From Cervus elaphus (lineage: Eukaryota; Chordata; Mammalia; Artiodactyla; Cervidae), in NCBI RefSeq assembly GCF_910594005.1, contig NC_057848.1, positions 140,688,155 through 140,752,154 on the forward strand: a DNA stretch of 64,000 nucleotides. Reading direction: 5' to 3'. This document shows, one piece after another, positions 33,901-45,564 of this stretch (position 1 is its first letter; every line of letters begins with the position of its first letter). The notes under the pieces are model-generated. The model ran no database searches. It was given only the letters and a program-made list of their open reading frames with translations, and was not told the DNA's origin. Both the position numbers and the translations under genes were made by a program.

Positions 33901-34143
33901 CTGGTGGTAGTGGGCTTCCCTGGTGGCTCAGCGGTAAAGAATCTGCCTGCGATGCAGGAGACCTGGGTTCAATCCCTGGGTCGGGAAGATCCCCTGAGGA
34001 GGGCATGGCAATCCACTCCAGTATTCTTGCCTCGAGAGTCCCATGGACAGAGGAGCCTGGCAGGCTGCGGTCCACAGTGTTGCACAAAGTCGGGCCCGAC
34101 TGAAGCGACAAAGCAGCAGCAGCAGCAGCAGCTGGTGGTAGTG
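33901..34143 (+). mobile_element. Bov-tA SINE with (CAG)n tail and 12-bp target-site duplication
   Basis: 'ctggtggtagtg' at 33901-33912 and 34132-34143 brackets a complete plus-strand Bov-tA whose 3' end is an (AGC)n triplet run (34111-34131). Confidence 0.95.
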
Positions 34144-34151
34144 CTCCTCCT

Positions 34152-34345
34152 TGGCTTCCCTGGCGACTCAGATGGTATAGAATCCACCTGCAATGCTGGA
34201 GACCCAGGTTTGATCCCTGGAGAAGGAAATGGCAACCTACTCCAGCATTCTTGCCTGGAGAATTCCATGGATAGAGGAGACTGGTGGGCTACGGCCCATG
34301 GGGTCGCAGAGTTGGACTTGACTGAGAGACTGACATACACATACA
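34152..34345 (+). mobile_element. Bov-tA SINE
   Basis: Complete head ('ggcttccctggcgactcag') and body, ending 'ggacttgactgagagac'. Imperfect flanking repeats ('gtgctcctcct' left, 'gtgctcttcct' right) suggest a diverged target-site duplication adjoining the previous SINE. Confidence 0.9.
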
Positions 34346-34510
34346 GAGTGCTCTTCCTGGACGAGGCTCTCTGTCTAGATTCTTTCAGTAAGTTAAAGAG
34401 GGGTAAAAAGAAAGACATCTTAGTCTTTTGTTTCTTAAAATCAATCAGCCTAAATTAATTCTCTTGCTAAAGAGTCATATTTTGGGGTGGCAAATTTTGC
34501 TCCCCTGCAA

Positions 34511-35269
34511 AACACTCTTTATATTTATATTTCAAGTGTGTAATCAAATATTCAAGATATATGTATTACATTTATGTGTATTTCTTTTACTTCTACTATG
34601 TACAAACTGAATACTATAGGAAGTAGTGTGTATGTGTCTTGGTGCCATCATAACTATTGTGGGAAAACATGTACACATGCACATGCACATAGGAAAGCCA
34701 GCAAATGATTATTTGCGTACATGGGAGGGGCCATGCTATCATGAGAGTCTTTAAAGTTATTCAGCAGCTAATATTTATGAGCACACTCTAGGCAGCAAAA
34801 TATACTTCATTTTTTTCTCTAAGTGGCAGAGTAAATTTTCTTTTAGAATTGGAGTCACTTTCTGGCACCTAAGAAATGACATTATAATGAGCAGTTGCCC
34901 TATTCCTTCATTTATTGCATATTTGTTGTTAATTTTCAGTGCTACTCTTTGATTTGTTTATGTCCTTCCTCCTTCAATAAAGGATTTGACAGAAAGGTAC
35001 ATAGTTAAATAAACTGAGATGTGTGCATCTTTTTAAAGGGTAATTTGAAAAGTGATATTTATTTGGAGGGTAAACAGAAGGATGGGATAGTAAGTCAAAG
35101 CCTGTAAAAGAAAAAAATCTCAAAAATAAGTTGAAGATGAGAAAATAAATGTCTTTCTCTTAATAAAATAAGAAATAATAGTGCGGAAGAAAGTAAAAAC
35201 TGCCAGTGCCCGCATTTCAACTGCCGGGTGGTTCATATTACTGGATATTATACGTTGAGTTCCTAAATT
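34511..35269. other. unrecognised sequence
   Basis: No gene or repeat family recognised. Confidence 0.45.
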
Positions 35270-35850
35270 GTGTTTTAGGTCTAATTCTGCTACCACATTG
35301 CAGTACAACTTTGGGAACGTCACTAAACCTCTCTTGTCCTGGTTTCCCTTTTAGATATAATGTGTTTCCATTAGCTAAGTGACTTTGAAACTGAAGAAGT
35401 TACATCCTCTAAATGGGCAATGACACAGACCCTGCCGTCAGAGGGCCTAAATTTGGATCTCATCCTTGACATTTGGACTTCCTAGGTGGTTCAGTGGTAA
35501 AGAATCCACCTGCCAATGCAACAGACACGGGCTTGATCCCTGGATCAAGAAGATCCCCTAGAAGAGGTAATGGCAACCCACTCCAGTATTCTTGCCTGGG
35601 AAATCCCATGGACAGAGGAGCCTGGCAGGCTACAGCTCATGGGGTTGCCAAAGAGTCAGACACTACTTAGCAACTAAACAATGACAACAAACTTGAAACT
35701 CGCTGGTTGCGTGACCTTGAACTTCTGTTCCCACATCTGTAAAATGGAGGTAGTAATAGTACTTCTCTCATGTAGTTTTGGATCAGATTAATTGTGTTGA
35801 GATAGGTGCTTGGGGTTGTGTCCAACGTAATAATGACTGTATTAGCTACT
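35270..35850 (+). repeat. MIR remnant(s), one split by a Bov-tA
   Basis: 35425-35473 ('ggcctaaatttggatctc') continues at 35692-35850 ('tgcgtgaccttgaacttctg', 'catctgtaaaatggagg', 'agtacttctctcatgtag'), the typical order of a plus-strand MIR. A second MIR-like core may lie at 35285-35345. Confidence 0.65.
35474..35691 (+). mobile_element. Bov-tA SINE inserted in a MIR
   Basis: Complete head and body ('ggacttcctaggtggttcag' to 'gagtcagacactacttagc'), separating the two halves of the MIR. Confidence 0.9.
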
Positions 35851-35865
35851 ATCATTTTTATGTGA

Positions 35866-35998
35866 AGTGAAAGCCGCTCAGTCATGTCCGACTCTTTGCA
35901 ACCCCATGGACTCTACAGTCCATGGAATTCTCCAGTCCAGAATACTGGAGTGGTTAGCCATTCCCTCCTCCAAGGGATCGTCCCAACCCTGGGATCAT
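35866..35998 (-). mobile_element. Bov-tA SINE, truncated
   Basis: Minus-strand BovA body and the first part of the tRNA head; the head stops at 'cctgggatca', so the 5' end is missing. Confidence 0.85.
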
Positions 35999-36878
35999 CG
36001 TTATAATTTCCAACTATATTCAGATATGCCAAATGGCTCCTTAGAGCTCTTGCAAGGGCTCCATTGACCAAGTGAGGAAAAAAGGTGCTGTAAGGATATG
36101 AGTATACAAAACTAAAGTTTTAAAATAAAACAGTGATTATATAATACATATGTATAATAATTATATATATCATAACACATATAATAAAAATGATTATAGT
36201 AGCATAAAGTATATTCTAAAAATTTATGGGCTTCAGTGCTTCTCATATTTTGAGTACGAGTACCCTTTTTCAGTGTGTTAAATTTTAAAAACGTCTTTCT
36301 CTACAGGAGGTCAGCTATATTTTTAGCAGTCATTCATTGAAATAATACAATGCTTTCAGTAAAAATGTTCAGTAAATTTGCGTGTATTAGGGTAACTGAT
36401 AGGAAGTTATCATATTTTCTCCCAAGACAAAACATTGGTTGGAAGAACTTGAAGGGTTCTGGAGAGAGTATGGTAAATTCTTTCAATATGATTAATAAGC
36501 TTCTTGTAGGGAAAGATTTGCGATGCCAAATCCTTCTTTTCCACAGGATTCAGTTAAGAAAACTTGTTATAGTGAGCATGGCTATTCTTACCCAAGATAC
36601 TTAAAGTAAAATCTCTTCAGGTTTACATATTAGTTAAGATAGGAATAGATGTGTAACAGATACATACCAAAATCTCAGCAGTTTGAAACAATGAAATCTG
36701 CTCTTCATTCACATAATAATGTATGTGGCTAGTTCAGATCAGATAGTTTCCTGTAATTGGTGATTCAGCATTTAGCTTCCTTTACTCACATAGCTTCCTT
36801 ATATTTAAACTGTGAATGCCTGGTTCACCTTTTGAATCAGTATCTAGATAGCAGAAAAGGAAAGAGAGAAGGTATTAG
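35999..36878. other. unrecognised sequence with AT-rich patch
   Basis: TA-rich microsatellite-like patch at about 36133-36200. No gene recognised. 36640-36800 has a vague old-repeat character but is not assignable. Confidence 0.4.
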
Positions 36879-37618
36879 TTCAGTTCTGTTGCTCAGTCAT
36901 ATCTGACTCTTTGCGACCCCATGGACTGCGGCATACCAGGGCTCCCTGTCCATCACCAACTCCGGGAGTTTGCTCAAACTCATGTCCATTGAGTCGGTGA
37001 TGCCATCCAACCATCATCCTCTGTGGTCCCCTTCTCCTCCTGCCTTCAATCTTGCCCAGCATCAGGGTCTTTTCCAATGAGTCAGTTCTTTGCATTAGGT
37101 GGCCAGAGTATTTGCGATTCAGCTTCATCATTAGTCCTTTCAATGAACATTCAGGACTGATTTCTTTAGGATGGACTGGTTGGATTTCCTTGCAGTCCAA
37201 GGGACTCTCAACAGTCTTCTCCAACACCACAGTTCAAAAGAATCAATTCTTCAGTGCTTAACTTTGTTTATGGTCCAACTCTCACATCTATACATGACTA
37301 CTGGAAAAATCATAGCTTTGACTATACAGACCTTTGTTGGGAAGGTTATGTCTCTGCTTTTTAATATGCTGTCTAAGTTGGTCATAGCTTTTCTTCCAAG
37401 GAGCAAGAGTCTTTTAATTTCATGGCTGCAGTCACTATCTGCAGTGATTTTGGAGCCCAAGGAAATAAAGTCTGTCACTGTTTCCATTGTTTCCCCATCT
37501 ATTTCCCAATGAAGTGATGGGACCAGATGCCATGATCTTAGTTCTTTGAATGTTGAGTTTTAACCCAGCTTTTCACTTTCCTCTTTCACTGTCAGCAAGA
37601 CGCTTTTCAGTTCCTCTT
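36879..37618 (-). mobile_element. BovB 3' fragment, 740 bp
   Basis: Minus-strand copy from the 3' end ('gttcagttctgttgctcag') to within the RT ORF ('gcttttcagttcctctttt'). Frames 36880-37230 and 37251-37487 keep RTE residues (CESWTINK, GPQRMMVGW) but are separated by a frameshift. Confidence 0.9.
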
Positions 37619-38857
37619 TTAGGACCACATAGAAGTAGCAAGTTATAGGACCATGTAGAAGTAGCATACATCCTATTTTCTGATACTCCATTGACCAAAA
37701 ATAAGTTATTTGACCAAACAGAGAAGTTAGATCTTCTCCGTTTCATTTACAGGAAGTAGAGAAATGTAATTTCACTGTGCCTGCAAGAAGAAAGCAGTTG
37801 GACTTGGTAAATAGCTGGCTCGTGTCTGCCAGAGGATAAAGGCTGTATTTGGTTAATTTTCGTGGTGATATGGAAAGAATGGGAATTACGGTTTGGTGAA
37901 GTGATGAAAGTTTTCCATTCTGGATCTCCTAGGAGTGAGGATTGCACTTTGGTAAAGGGGTTGTGTGAATTCATTTAAAGAGCTGAAAGTTTGGATCACT
38001 CGATCAACTTTGGTGTGGAATACTCCATGGCTGAGCACGCTCTCAGTGAGGCTAGACTTGAATAAACTTGAAAGGACCAGTCTCGGGTGATAGGGAAAAC
38101 AATCATAAGGCAAAGGACCAATTTGGATCCCCAAGATGCTCACTGGAATATGCCTTCACTCTGGGCTACTAACTGCCAGTTGTAGACACAGAGTGCCCCT
38201 GTCACATAATAGTTTCTGTTCCATACTGGGCGACAGCTACCAATACTTACCATTTGATAAGAATCAAAGCTCTCTGGAAACATTTTGGCTTTATTGTGGT
38301 GTTAGGGGGAAAAGAAAGATGTTCTTGCAATGAGATGGGATGTGAGCCATTTACTGAGAATTTAAATAATTATGTCCTTCCCCCCGCCCACCCCCCGCCT
38401 GCCGTTGTGGGCAATGTGAAACACATCACATACAGTTATTTTTATTAATCAAAATACCATGTGCAGACATTTGAGCAATATTATTGTTTATTTATAAAGA
38501 CATAGAACTTGTCATTATAATGATGAGAACAGATATGGGTTAACATGTACATTGCACTAATTTCAAAGCACTTGTGATTTCTTGGGATTAGAATAAGATT
38601 GCTGGGATGGAGAAATCATATTAAATTGTACCCTGACTCCTATGTGGAAGAATTTTTCTCGTGAGGCAGTAAAGCTTAAAGATGTGATGAAAACAGGTGA
38701 AAAAACAGAAATGGAACATTGAAATTCAGATGTCTCTTCTAATTTCCACATATGAAAGGCTTGCTCAGATCAAGTCAAATTCCAGGAGTGTGGGGACATG
38801 CTGAGACCAATTTGAACAGTTTTAAGAGGTTTACTTAGGTCTTTTTGGCACAGTGTG
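37619..38857. other. unrecognised sequence
   Basis: Contains a near-repeat of 'taggaccacatagaagtag' at 37619-37667. Minus-strand frames of 75-85 codons at 37747-38143 overlap and match no family I know. A C-rich patch is at 38378-38400. A decayed ERV interior or a processed pseudogene is possible but not supported. Confidence 0.35.
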
Positions 38858-39078
38858 TCCCAGGTGGCACTAGTGGTAAAGAACTTACCTGAAGGAGACA
38901 TAAAAGGTGCGAATTGAATCCTTGGGTCGGGAAAATCTCCTAGAGGAGGGCATGGCAACTCACTCCAGTATTCTTGCCTGGAGAATCCCATGGACAGAGA
39001 AGCCTGGCTGGCTACAGTCCATAGGGGTCGCAAAGAGTCAGACACAACTGAAGCAACTTGGCACGCACGCACGCACAT
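38858..39078 (+). mobile_element. Bov-tA SINE with (GCAC)n tail
   Basis: Head is diverged ('ccaggtggcactagtgg'), body typical, and the 3' end carries a (GCAC)n run at 39061-39077. Confidence 0.9.
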
Positions 39079-39389
39079 TCCAAGAAGAAAGTGGCAGTAG
39101 TTTTGGTACTTCTGAAAGAGTAGATAGTTCCACAACTGCATCAGGTTGTTTTAGCCCCACATTTTCCAAAGTGCCAACTGCTTCTCTGGTTCCTGAGTTG
39201 GCCTAAATTCTAGAGAATCTTTTAACTTATGAATAACCTAAAGATGTCCTTGTGTCCTAAGACTAAGACTGTTTGTCTCTAAGCCACTAAACTTTTGAGG
39301 AAAAAAGAGATAATATTAATAACTACACAGTATCATAAGTGCAAAGCAAGAGCATTCTGTATAAATCAAAATCTAGAAACTTCCTTACT
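39079..39389. other. unrecognised sequence
   Basis: No gene or repeat recognised. Confidence 0.4.
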
Positions 39390-39560
39390 TAAGGCAGAGC
39401 TTTGCAAAGTGTTGTGTGAGGAATTACTGTGTCAGAATCTCTAACAGAGTTCAGGAAACACAGATTTGTGGTTCCTAACCTTTACCAACTAATTAAGAAT
39501 CTCTGGAAACAGGGCCAGGAATATGCATTTTAAGAAGCCTCCCAACTCTCAAGTCATGTG
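39390..39560. mobile_element. MER5-like hAT DNA transposon remnant
   Basis: 'gtgtcagaatctctaaca', 'aagaatctctggaaac' and 'aatatgcattttaagaagc' follow the order of a MER5A-type element. Family assigned from memory. Confidence 0.5.
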
Positions 39561-39822
39561 TTTCTTATACATGCTGAAATTTTCATGGTCATAGATAACA
39601 AAACCAATGGGGACAATGTTGAAATGCATCTTTCTCATCCAGTTGAAATACACAGTAGTATTTGTAAATGGGTTTCAACCAGAATAATAGAAAGTGTGTT
39701 GTATTAGTTAAAAACTTTTGTCCATTCATTACTTTTCTCATTTCCATCTCAAATTATGTGCAATAGACGATTACCTTCTCTGGTATAGAACTAGAGTAAC
39801 AATTTCTCCGAAAGACAAATAC

Positions 39823-40020
39823 TATGGTGGGAGGAGAAGGGGACGACAGAGGATAAGATGGTCGGATGGCATCACCGACTCAGTGGACATGAGTTTGAGT
39901 AAACTCTGGGAGTTGGTGATGGACATGAGTTTGAGTAAACTCCAGGAGTTGGTGATGGCGTGCTGCAGTCCATGGGGTTGCAAAGAGTTGGACACAACTG
40001 AGCAACTGAACCGAGCTGAA
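39823..40020 (+). mobile_element. BovB 3'-end fragment with internal 36-bp duplication
   Basis: Plus-strand BovB 3' end ('gaggagaaggggacgacaga' to 'gcaactgaaccgagctgaac'). A 36-bp unit beginning 'ggacatgagtttgagtaaac' is present twice in tandem (39888-39923 and 39924-39959); the other copies have it once. Confidence 0.85.
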
Positions 40021-40021
40021 C

Positions 40022-40455
40022 TGATTAATATATGGTCTCACTCATATGTGGAATCTAAAAGAGTCAACCTCATAGAAGCAGCGTAGAATGGTGGATGCCA
40101 GGGGCTGGGGGTAGTGGAAACGTGGTAGGTCATGGTTAAGCGTAGAAAGTTTCAGTTATGTAAGTTAAATACATTCTGAAGATCTATTATACAACATAGC
40201 ACTTATAGCTAATAATACAGTATTGTATACTTAACATTTTTGAAAAGAGCAGATTTTATGTTCAAGATTTCTTACTACACACATAAAATAATAACAAAGG
40301 GGACAGAAGGAAACTTTGGGAGTGATGAATATGTTCATGTTCATTGATTGTCCCATGGCTTTATACCTATCTCCAAACGTATTGCTTTCTCTACATTAAG
40401 TATATACAGCTTTTTATGTGTCACTTAGACCCCAATAAAGTGGTTTTAGATATAA
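40022..40455 (+). mobile_element. L1M LINE 3' end
   Basis: 'atatggtctcactcatatgt', 'gccaggggctgggggtag', 'tattatacaacatagcac' and the terminal 'agaccccaataaagtgg' fit a plus-strand L1M 3' UTR. No ORF. Confidence 0.7.
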
Positions 40456-40568
40456 ATATTTCACATGTCTTCTGAATTTTGTGCCATATTTTGCATTTTT
40501 CCTTCTGAAGTCCTGGAAGTTTAATGTGGAGTCATATTAATGTATCACATTAACTTTTCAAAAAGAAT

Positions 40569-40820
40569 TCAGTTCAATTCAGTCGCTCAGTCGTGTCCGA
40601 CTCTTTGCTACCCCATGAACCACAGCACGCCAGGCCTCCCTGTCCATCACCAACTCCCAGAGTCCACCTAAACCCATGTCCATCAAGTCGGTGAGGCCAT
40701 CTAACCATCTTATCCTCTGTCTTCCCCTTCTCCTCCTGCCCTCAATCTTTCCCAGCATCAGGGTCTTTTGAAATGAGTCAGCTCTTTGCATCAGGTGGCC
40801 AAAGTATTGGTGTTTCAGCT
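40569..40820 (-). mobile_element. BovB 3' fragment, 250 bp
   Basis: Minus-strand 3' end with 'ttcagttcaattcag' and the same blocks as other copies, 5'-truncated at 'aaagtattggtgtttcag'. Frame 40579-40791 is an RTE C-terminal remnant (GKIEGRRRRGRQRIRWLDG). Confidence 0.9.
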
Positions 40821-41490
40821 ATAATTTCAAGTTTTCTAACCTAATATTAGTCTTAATAATAACATGCCAATATTTAAGTATCTTTCAGGGCTAAGGTATT
40901 GTCTAAATTCTAGACTGGAAAGCAATTAAAACTAAAATTGTAACTGATGGAGAAAACCCTTTGTCTATAGGTGCCTATTAAATCATGGCGCATAAATTCA
41001 CTCTCAGTTCACAGCTTAGAAGTTTAAGGAGCTGTGTAAATTCATAGTTACTGTTTTGTTCAGGATCCATAGCAAGCTTTCTTGCATTTGTATTAGAGGA
41101 GGTGGAAGGATGGTAACTTTATTGGTGTGACAGTGAAGAATCTTAAGTCTATGTCTTGCTTTTGACATTTGTTCGATGCCTCATTTAACTTAAGCTAGAA
41201 AATCAATCTTCCCCCACTGAATCGGATCTCAGCAAGTCTTTGGATGAGAACAGAATCTCTAGACCACCTTGTCTTCTTTATGGACTTCTGAGCATATTTG
41301 TTATCTTTACTGAAGTCATATTTTTTTCACAGGGGAAATCTGTTGTAAGCTTGATGTTTGCTGTGCCACAATAAAAACTAGTGGTGTTATGAAAATTCAG
41401 TGTGAGTTTGTACTCTTGATCCAGGAAACCCTAACAGGCATTAGTGTTCTTGAGAGTGATTGATTCAATTCAATTCATTCAATCAATTCC
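40821..41490. other. unrecognised sequence
   Basis: No gene or repeat recognised. Confidence 0.45.
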
Positions 41491-42545
41491 AGTGTCAACT
41501 CAGGTATTTAGTGTTTATTAAATGTCAGTCATATTATTAGATGCTACAGACTGGTTCCAAACAGGAAAAGGAGTACGTCAAAGCTGTATATTGTCACCCT
41601 GCTTATTTAACTTCTATGCAGAGTACATCATGAGAAACGCTGGGCTGGAAGAAGCACAAGCTGGAATTAAGATGGCTGGGAGAAATATCAATAACCACAG
41701 ATATGCATGACACCACCCTTATGGCAGAAAGTGAAGAGGAACTAAAAAGCCTCATGATGAAAGTGAAAGAGGAGAGTGAAAAGGTTGGTTTAAAGCTCAA
41801 CATTCAGAAAACTAAGATCGTGGCATCTGGTCCCATCACTTCATGGGAAATAGATGGGGAAACAGTGGAAACAGTGTCAGACTTCATTTCTTTGTGCGCC
41901 AAGATCACTGCAGATGGTGACTGCAGCCATGAAATAAAAGGCACTTACTCCTTGGAAGGAAAGTTATGACCAACCTAGAGAGCATATTAAAAAGCAGAGA
42001 CATTACTTTGCCAACAAAGGTCCATCTGGTCAAGGCTTTGGTTTTTCCAGTGGTCATGTATGGATGTGAGAGCTGGACTGTGAAGAAAGCTGAGCGCCGA
42101 AAAATTGATGCTTTTTTACTGTGGTGCTGGAGATGAGTCTTGAGAGTCCCTTGGACTGCAAGGAGATCCAACTAGTCCACCCTAAAGAGATCAGTCCTGG
42201 GTGTTCATTGGAAGGACTGATGCTGAAGCTGAAACTCCAGTATTTGGGCACCTCATGCGAAGAGTTGACTCATTGGAAAAGACCCTGATGCTGGGAGGGA
42301 TTGGGGGCAGAAGGAGAAGGGGACGACAGAGGATGAGATGGCTGGATGGCATCATCAACTCGATGGGCATGAGTTTGAGTAAACTCCAGGAGTTGCTGAT
42401 GGACAGAGAGGCCTGGCATGCTGTGATTCATGGGGTTGCAAAGAGTCGGACACCACTGAACGACTGAACTGAACTGAACTGAACTGAAGACATAAAGATG
42501 AATGTATATTAAGAATCTGCTGTCATTAGAGTATAAAAAATAATT
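41491..42545. repeat. old MIR/L2-like remnant around a BovB insertion
   Basis: 41495-41548 ('gtatttagtgtttattaaat') and 42488-42545 ('gacataaagatgaatg') read like the two halves of an old MIR/L2-type sequence separated by the BovB. Confidence 0.35.
41549..42486 (+). mobile_element. BovB 3' half, 940 bp
   Basis: Plus-strand copy from the RT palm region to the 3' repeat (four 'gaact' units at 42466-42486). Frame 41522-41710 holds RT motifs (QSCILSPCLFNFYAEYIM). A frameshift at the catalytic FADD block moves the rest to frame 41703-41969. A C-terminal frame follows at 42201-42467. Inactive. Confidence 0.9.
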
Positions 42546-43689
42546 GATCTCTGCAGAGGTGAAGTTACAGTTTTGAGAAGAAAGTGATTTGAGTGGGAGA
42601 GAAAATATGTTTCACTGCATTGGGGCTTTAAAAGATGAGTAGGAGTTTTCTAAGTGAACGAAAGGGGAAAACATTTTCAATAGTGATAAGAGCAGTTGCC
42701 AACACTTTTGAAGCAACAGAGACAGTAGATTTTAATTATTAAAAAGACATTAGCTAAATTGACAGACCAAGGCCACAAAATGGAGACATTTGTGACATGT
42801 TCATAAGTTGGACTTTAGTGCAATGGAAAGCTGTTAAAGTCTTTAGGCAGATAGTTGATGGTCAAATTTGCATTTTAGAAATAGTATTGTTAGTACTGTT
42901 GAGGATAAATATGAAGGGCAACAGGTGAGATGGGAAGGACAGAAATGGATAGAGGGAAGCCTAGGTTAATGATGACAAGGATCTAAATCAGGGCAAAGGA
43001 ATTTGACTAAAATGAAGGACTTAAAAGATAGCTAGGCAGCAGAACTAATTAACCTTGGTAATATATTGGATAAAGGGAGAAGTGGTGAGGGAGAATATCT
43101 GAGGGAAATTCAGAGGTTAGGCTTTTTTCTGTATTTCTGTTTTTGCTTAGTGGGCAGTGGTACCAATAAGAAGTACCATCTGATTCTGAGGTTTTATGGT
43201 GTAGCTTAAGAGGGAGCATGAGTCCTTATGTTTAGAATAGTATGCAAGTTTCCTGGAGATTCAAACAGTCATATAGTCTTTCTGAATGTACACACAGAAA
43301 CACATGAGCTAATAGCCCCAGATGTTTGAGTCCCCTGTAGTTGGCTCACAGTGTCAATGACTCTAGCTTCATGAACTGTTTGTCCCTGGTTATATCCCAA
43401 TTCTGGTGCGAGTAACATGGAACAGGGATCATCATCACAGAGACCTATTTGTTGATCTTGATTTTTTATGAAATGAAAAATGGGGTGTATTTGACCAGAT
43501 TTAGCTGTTCTTCTATTCTGGTTTTGTAATCAAGAGTTTTCTTTTCGTGACTCAGTCCAAGGAAGCTTCTAAACAAATTCTTTGACTCAAAGGGAGAATG
43601 AAAATAAGCAAGAGATTTCATTCTCCCTGAATATGGGTAGAATGAGTTCCACGGCTTTAGAACTGTAAGAAATGATCAAGACATATGTG
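42546..43689. other. unrecognised sequence
   Basis: No gene or repeat family recognised. Confidence 0.45.
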
Positions 43690-43990
43690 CCAGATACCTA
43701 CTGAAGTGTAACAAACTACTCCAAAACTCAGTGGCACATACAATAGAATCCATGTTGTTATAGTCAGGGCTTTGTGAGCTAAGAATAAAGATGAAGAATA
43801 CTGGGAAAGGCTCATCTCTGCTTCTTCATGACTGGGCCTCACTCATAGTGGCATGACTGAGTGCAGATATATTAGACAACTTGACTGGTGTCATATGTCT
43901 GGGGCCTTGATTCTGGTTGAGTTTTTCTTTGAGTCACATCTTTAGGTACTGATATTCCAACAAAAATGGTGTCTTCATTCACAAATCTGG
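43690..43990. repeat. possible ancient interspersed repeat
   Basis: 'taacaaactactccaaaact' followed by 'gggcctcactcatagtgg' and 'catatgtctggggccttga' recalls an old, widespread mammalian repeat. Family not named with confidence. Confidence 0.3.
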
Positions 43991-44530
43991 TGCCTGAACT
44001 GGGCCACATAGATTGGAAAAGCTGGGACTGGTCCTCTTTCTGTCTATAAACTTCTTTAGATAGCTTAGGAGTCTTAGCAAGTAGTTGGAATTCTTACACA
44101 GTGAGTGGCTTCGCCTAGAGTAAACATTTCAACAGATTTGGGTAGAATCTGTAAGGCTTCCTATGATAGACTCAGAAATGCAAGAATACATTTTCTCTTG
44201 CATTCTGTTGATTGAATAAGCTACCAAATCAGTCCATATTCAAAAGGAAGGACATCAGACTCTAGCTTTCAATGAGAGAGAGGGCCAAAATTTAATGGTT
44301 ATATTTAATATATGATAGCTCATGATCAAAGTCTTATCATGATGATTTTTCAATTTAAGTAGAAGTTAATCTCTTGCTCTGTTTTCTGAAGTATATTACT
44401 TTCTGGACGAAAATTTTAAAAAGGGAAGACAGAATTTGAGGTTCTTTGCATTCAGCCTGATTTTCAAGACACTTGGTTAAGGATCTTCTTCTTATGTAAT
44501 ATTGATAGCTTTCCCACACTAGAGATCATC
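43991..44530. other. unrecognised sequence
   Basis: No gene or repeat recognised. Confidence 0.4.
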
Positions 44531-44534
44531 GATA

Positions 44535-44990
44535 ATATTAAGAGCTATTTACTGAGCAACTATAAATGCTAGACACCCTGCTTATATTTTACTTATTTGA
44601 AAGTGAAAGTGAAAGTTGCTCATTTGTGTCTGGCTCTTTGGACCCCATGGACTAAATATAGCCGGCCAGGCTCCTCTATTCATGGAATTTCCAGACCAGA
44701 ATACTGGAGTGGATAGCTGTTCCCTTCTCCAGGGGATCTTTCCAATTCAGGGATCGAACCCAGGTCTCCTGTATTGCCAGAGGACTGTTTACTGTCTGAG
44801 CCACCAGGAAAGTCCCTCAAGCCCCAGGCAGGATAGGTATTAGTATCCTCATATTGCAGATAAAGATCCTGAAGCTGAGGCAAATTAAGTGATTTTCTCA
44901 AAGTTACAGTAATAGAGACTATGTTTAGATTCAAACAAAGTCTATAGGATAACTCTCACTGTCTCCAGTATACTCTGCTGTTTAATGAAA
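44535..44990 (-). repeat. MIR SINE split by a Bov-tA
   Basis: Left part 44535-44595 ('tatttactgagcaactata') and right part 44820-44945 ('attagtatcctcatattgc', 'ctgaagctgaggcaaatta') are the two halves of a minus-strand MIR, interrupted by the SINE at 44600-44816. Confidence 0.7.
44600..44816 (-). mobile_element. Bov-tA SINE
   Basis: Minus-strand body with a 'gaaagtgaaagtgaaagt' left edge and tRNA head on the right ('gagccaccaggaaagtcc'). Confidence 0.9.
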
Positions 44991-45155
44991 AGACAGTTTT
45001 AGACATCATTACCCAAAGGTAGCAAAATCTCAACTGAGATGCTTGAATAATGTTTGCTCATTCTCACATATAACATTTTATTCTAGGTGCCACTGTGTGT
45101 GCCATTTCAAGTTTGCTTTGGAGTTAGTCTAGAATATCTTTGTTTTAAGTTAATA
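44991..45155. other. unrecognised sequence
   Basis: No gene or repeat recognised. Confidence 0.35.
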
Positions 45156-45248
45156 AAGAGTAATTTTATTATTATTATTATTATTTTTTGTTAGTTGGAA
45201 GCTAATTACTTCACAACATCTCAGTGGGTTTTGTCAAGAGTAATTTTA
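45156..45248 (-). mobile_element. 67-bp L1-BT 3'-end insertion with 13-bp target-site duplication
   Basis: 'aagagtaatttta' occurs at 45156-45168 and 45236-45248. Between them is a (TTA)n/T-rich tail complement and 'ggaagctaattacttcac', the last roughly 45 nt of L1-BT in minus orientation (compare 50936-50975). Confidence 0.95.
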
Positions 45249-45564
45249 AATTAAGAAGTATACATTAATCAAAGCTTGATATTTCATATTTTTTTTCTTT
45301 CCCACCAGAAGGATGGGTTAAAAAGTTGAAAGCATTGGTACAGAAAAATGATTATAAGTAATGCGTGTCTCATGGAATACTGGAATTGGTTCTTTGATTC
45401 AAATCAAATTCAAATCATTGTTTTGAATCTAAACACGGAACTCTGGTTAATTGAAATTACAACCTTTCCATTTATATAGGCTTGACACTTAGGGATTATT
45501 TTCATCTTTTCCTTAAATGTACAGCTAATTATGGAAATAAAAATCCATTTATTTAAGAAGGTCT

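Larger units (their letters stand above)
33545..34510. mobile_element. possible ancient LTR element split by two SINEs
   Basis: 33545-33900 ('taccttttctaggttgttg', 'aattaaattgacatgagac', 'ggcttatataccatcctg') and 34346-34510 ('ctcttgctaaagagtcat', 'attttgctcccctgcaaa') look like the two ends of an old mammalian LTR whose middle carries two Bov-tA insertions. The family is not identified. Confidence 0.35.

Noticed and set aside
37747..38448. Possible ERV interior or processed pseudogene with 75-85 codon frames
   Set aside because: Frames overlap on one strand without continuity and I see no motif, tail or duplication to support either reading.
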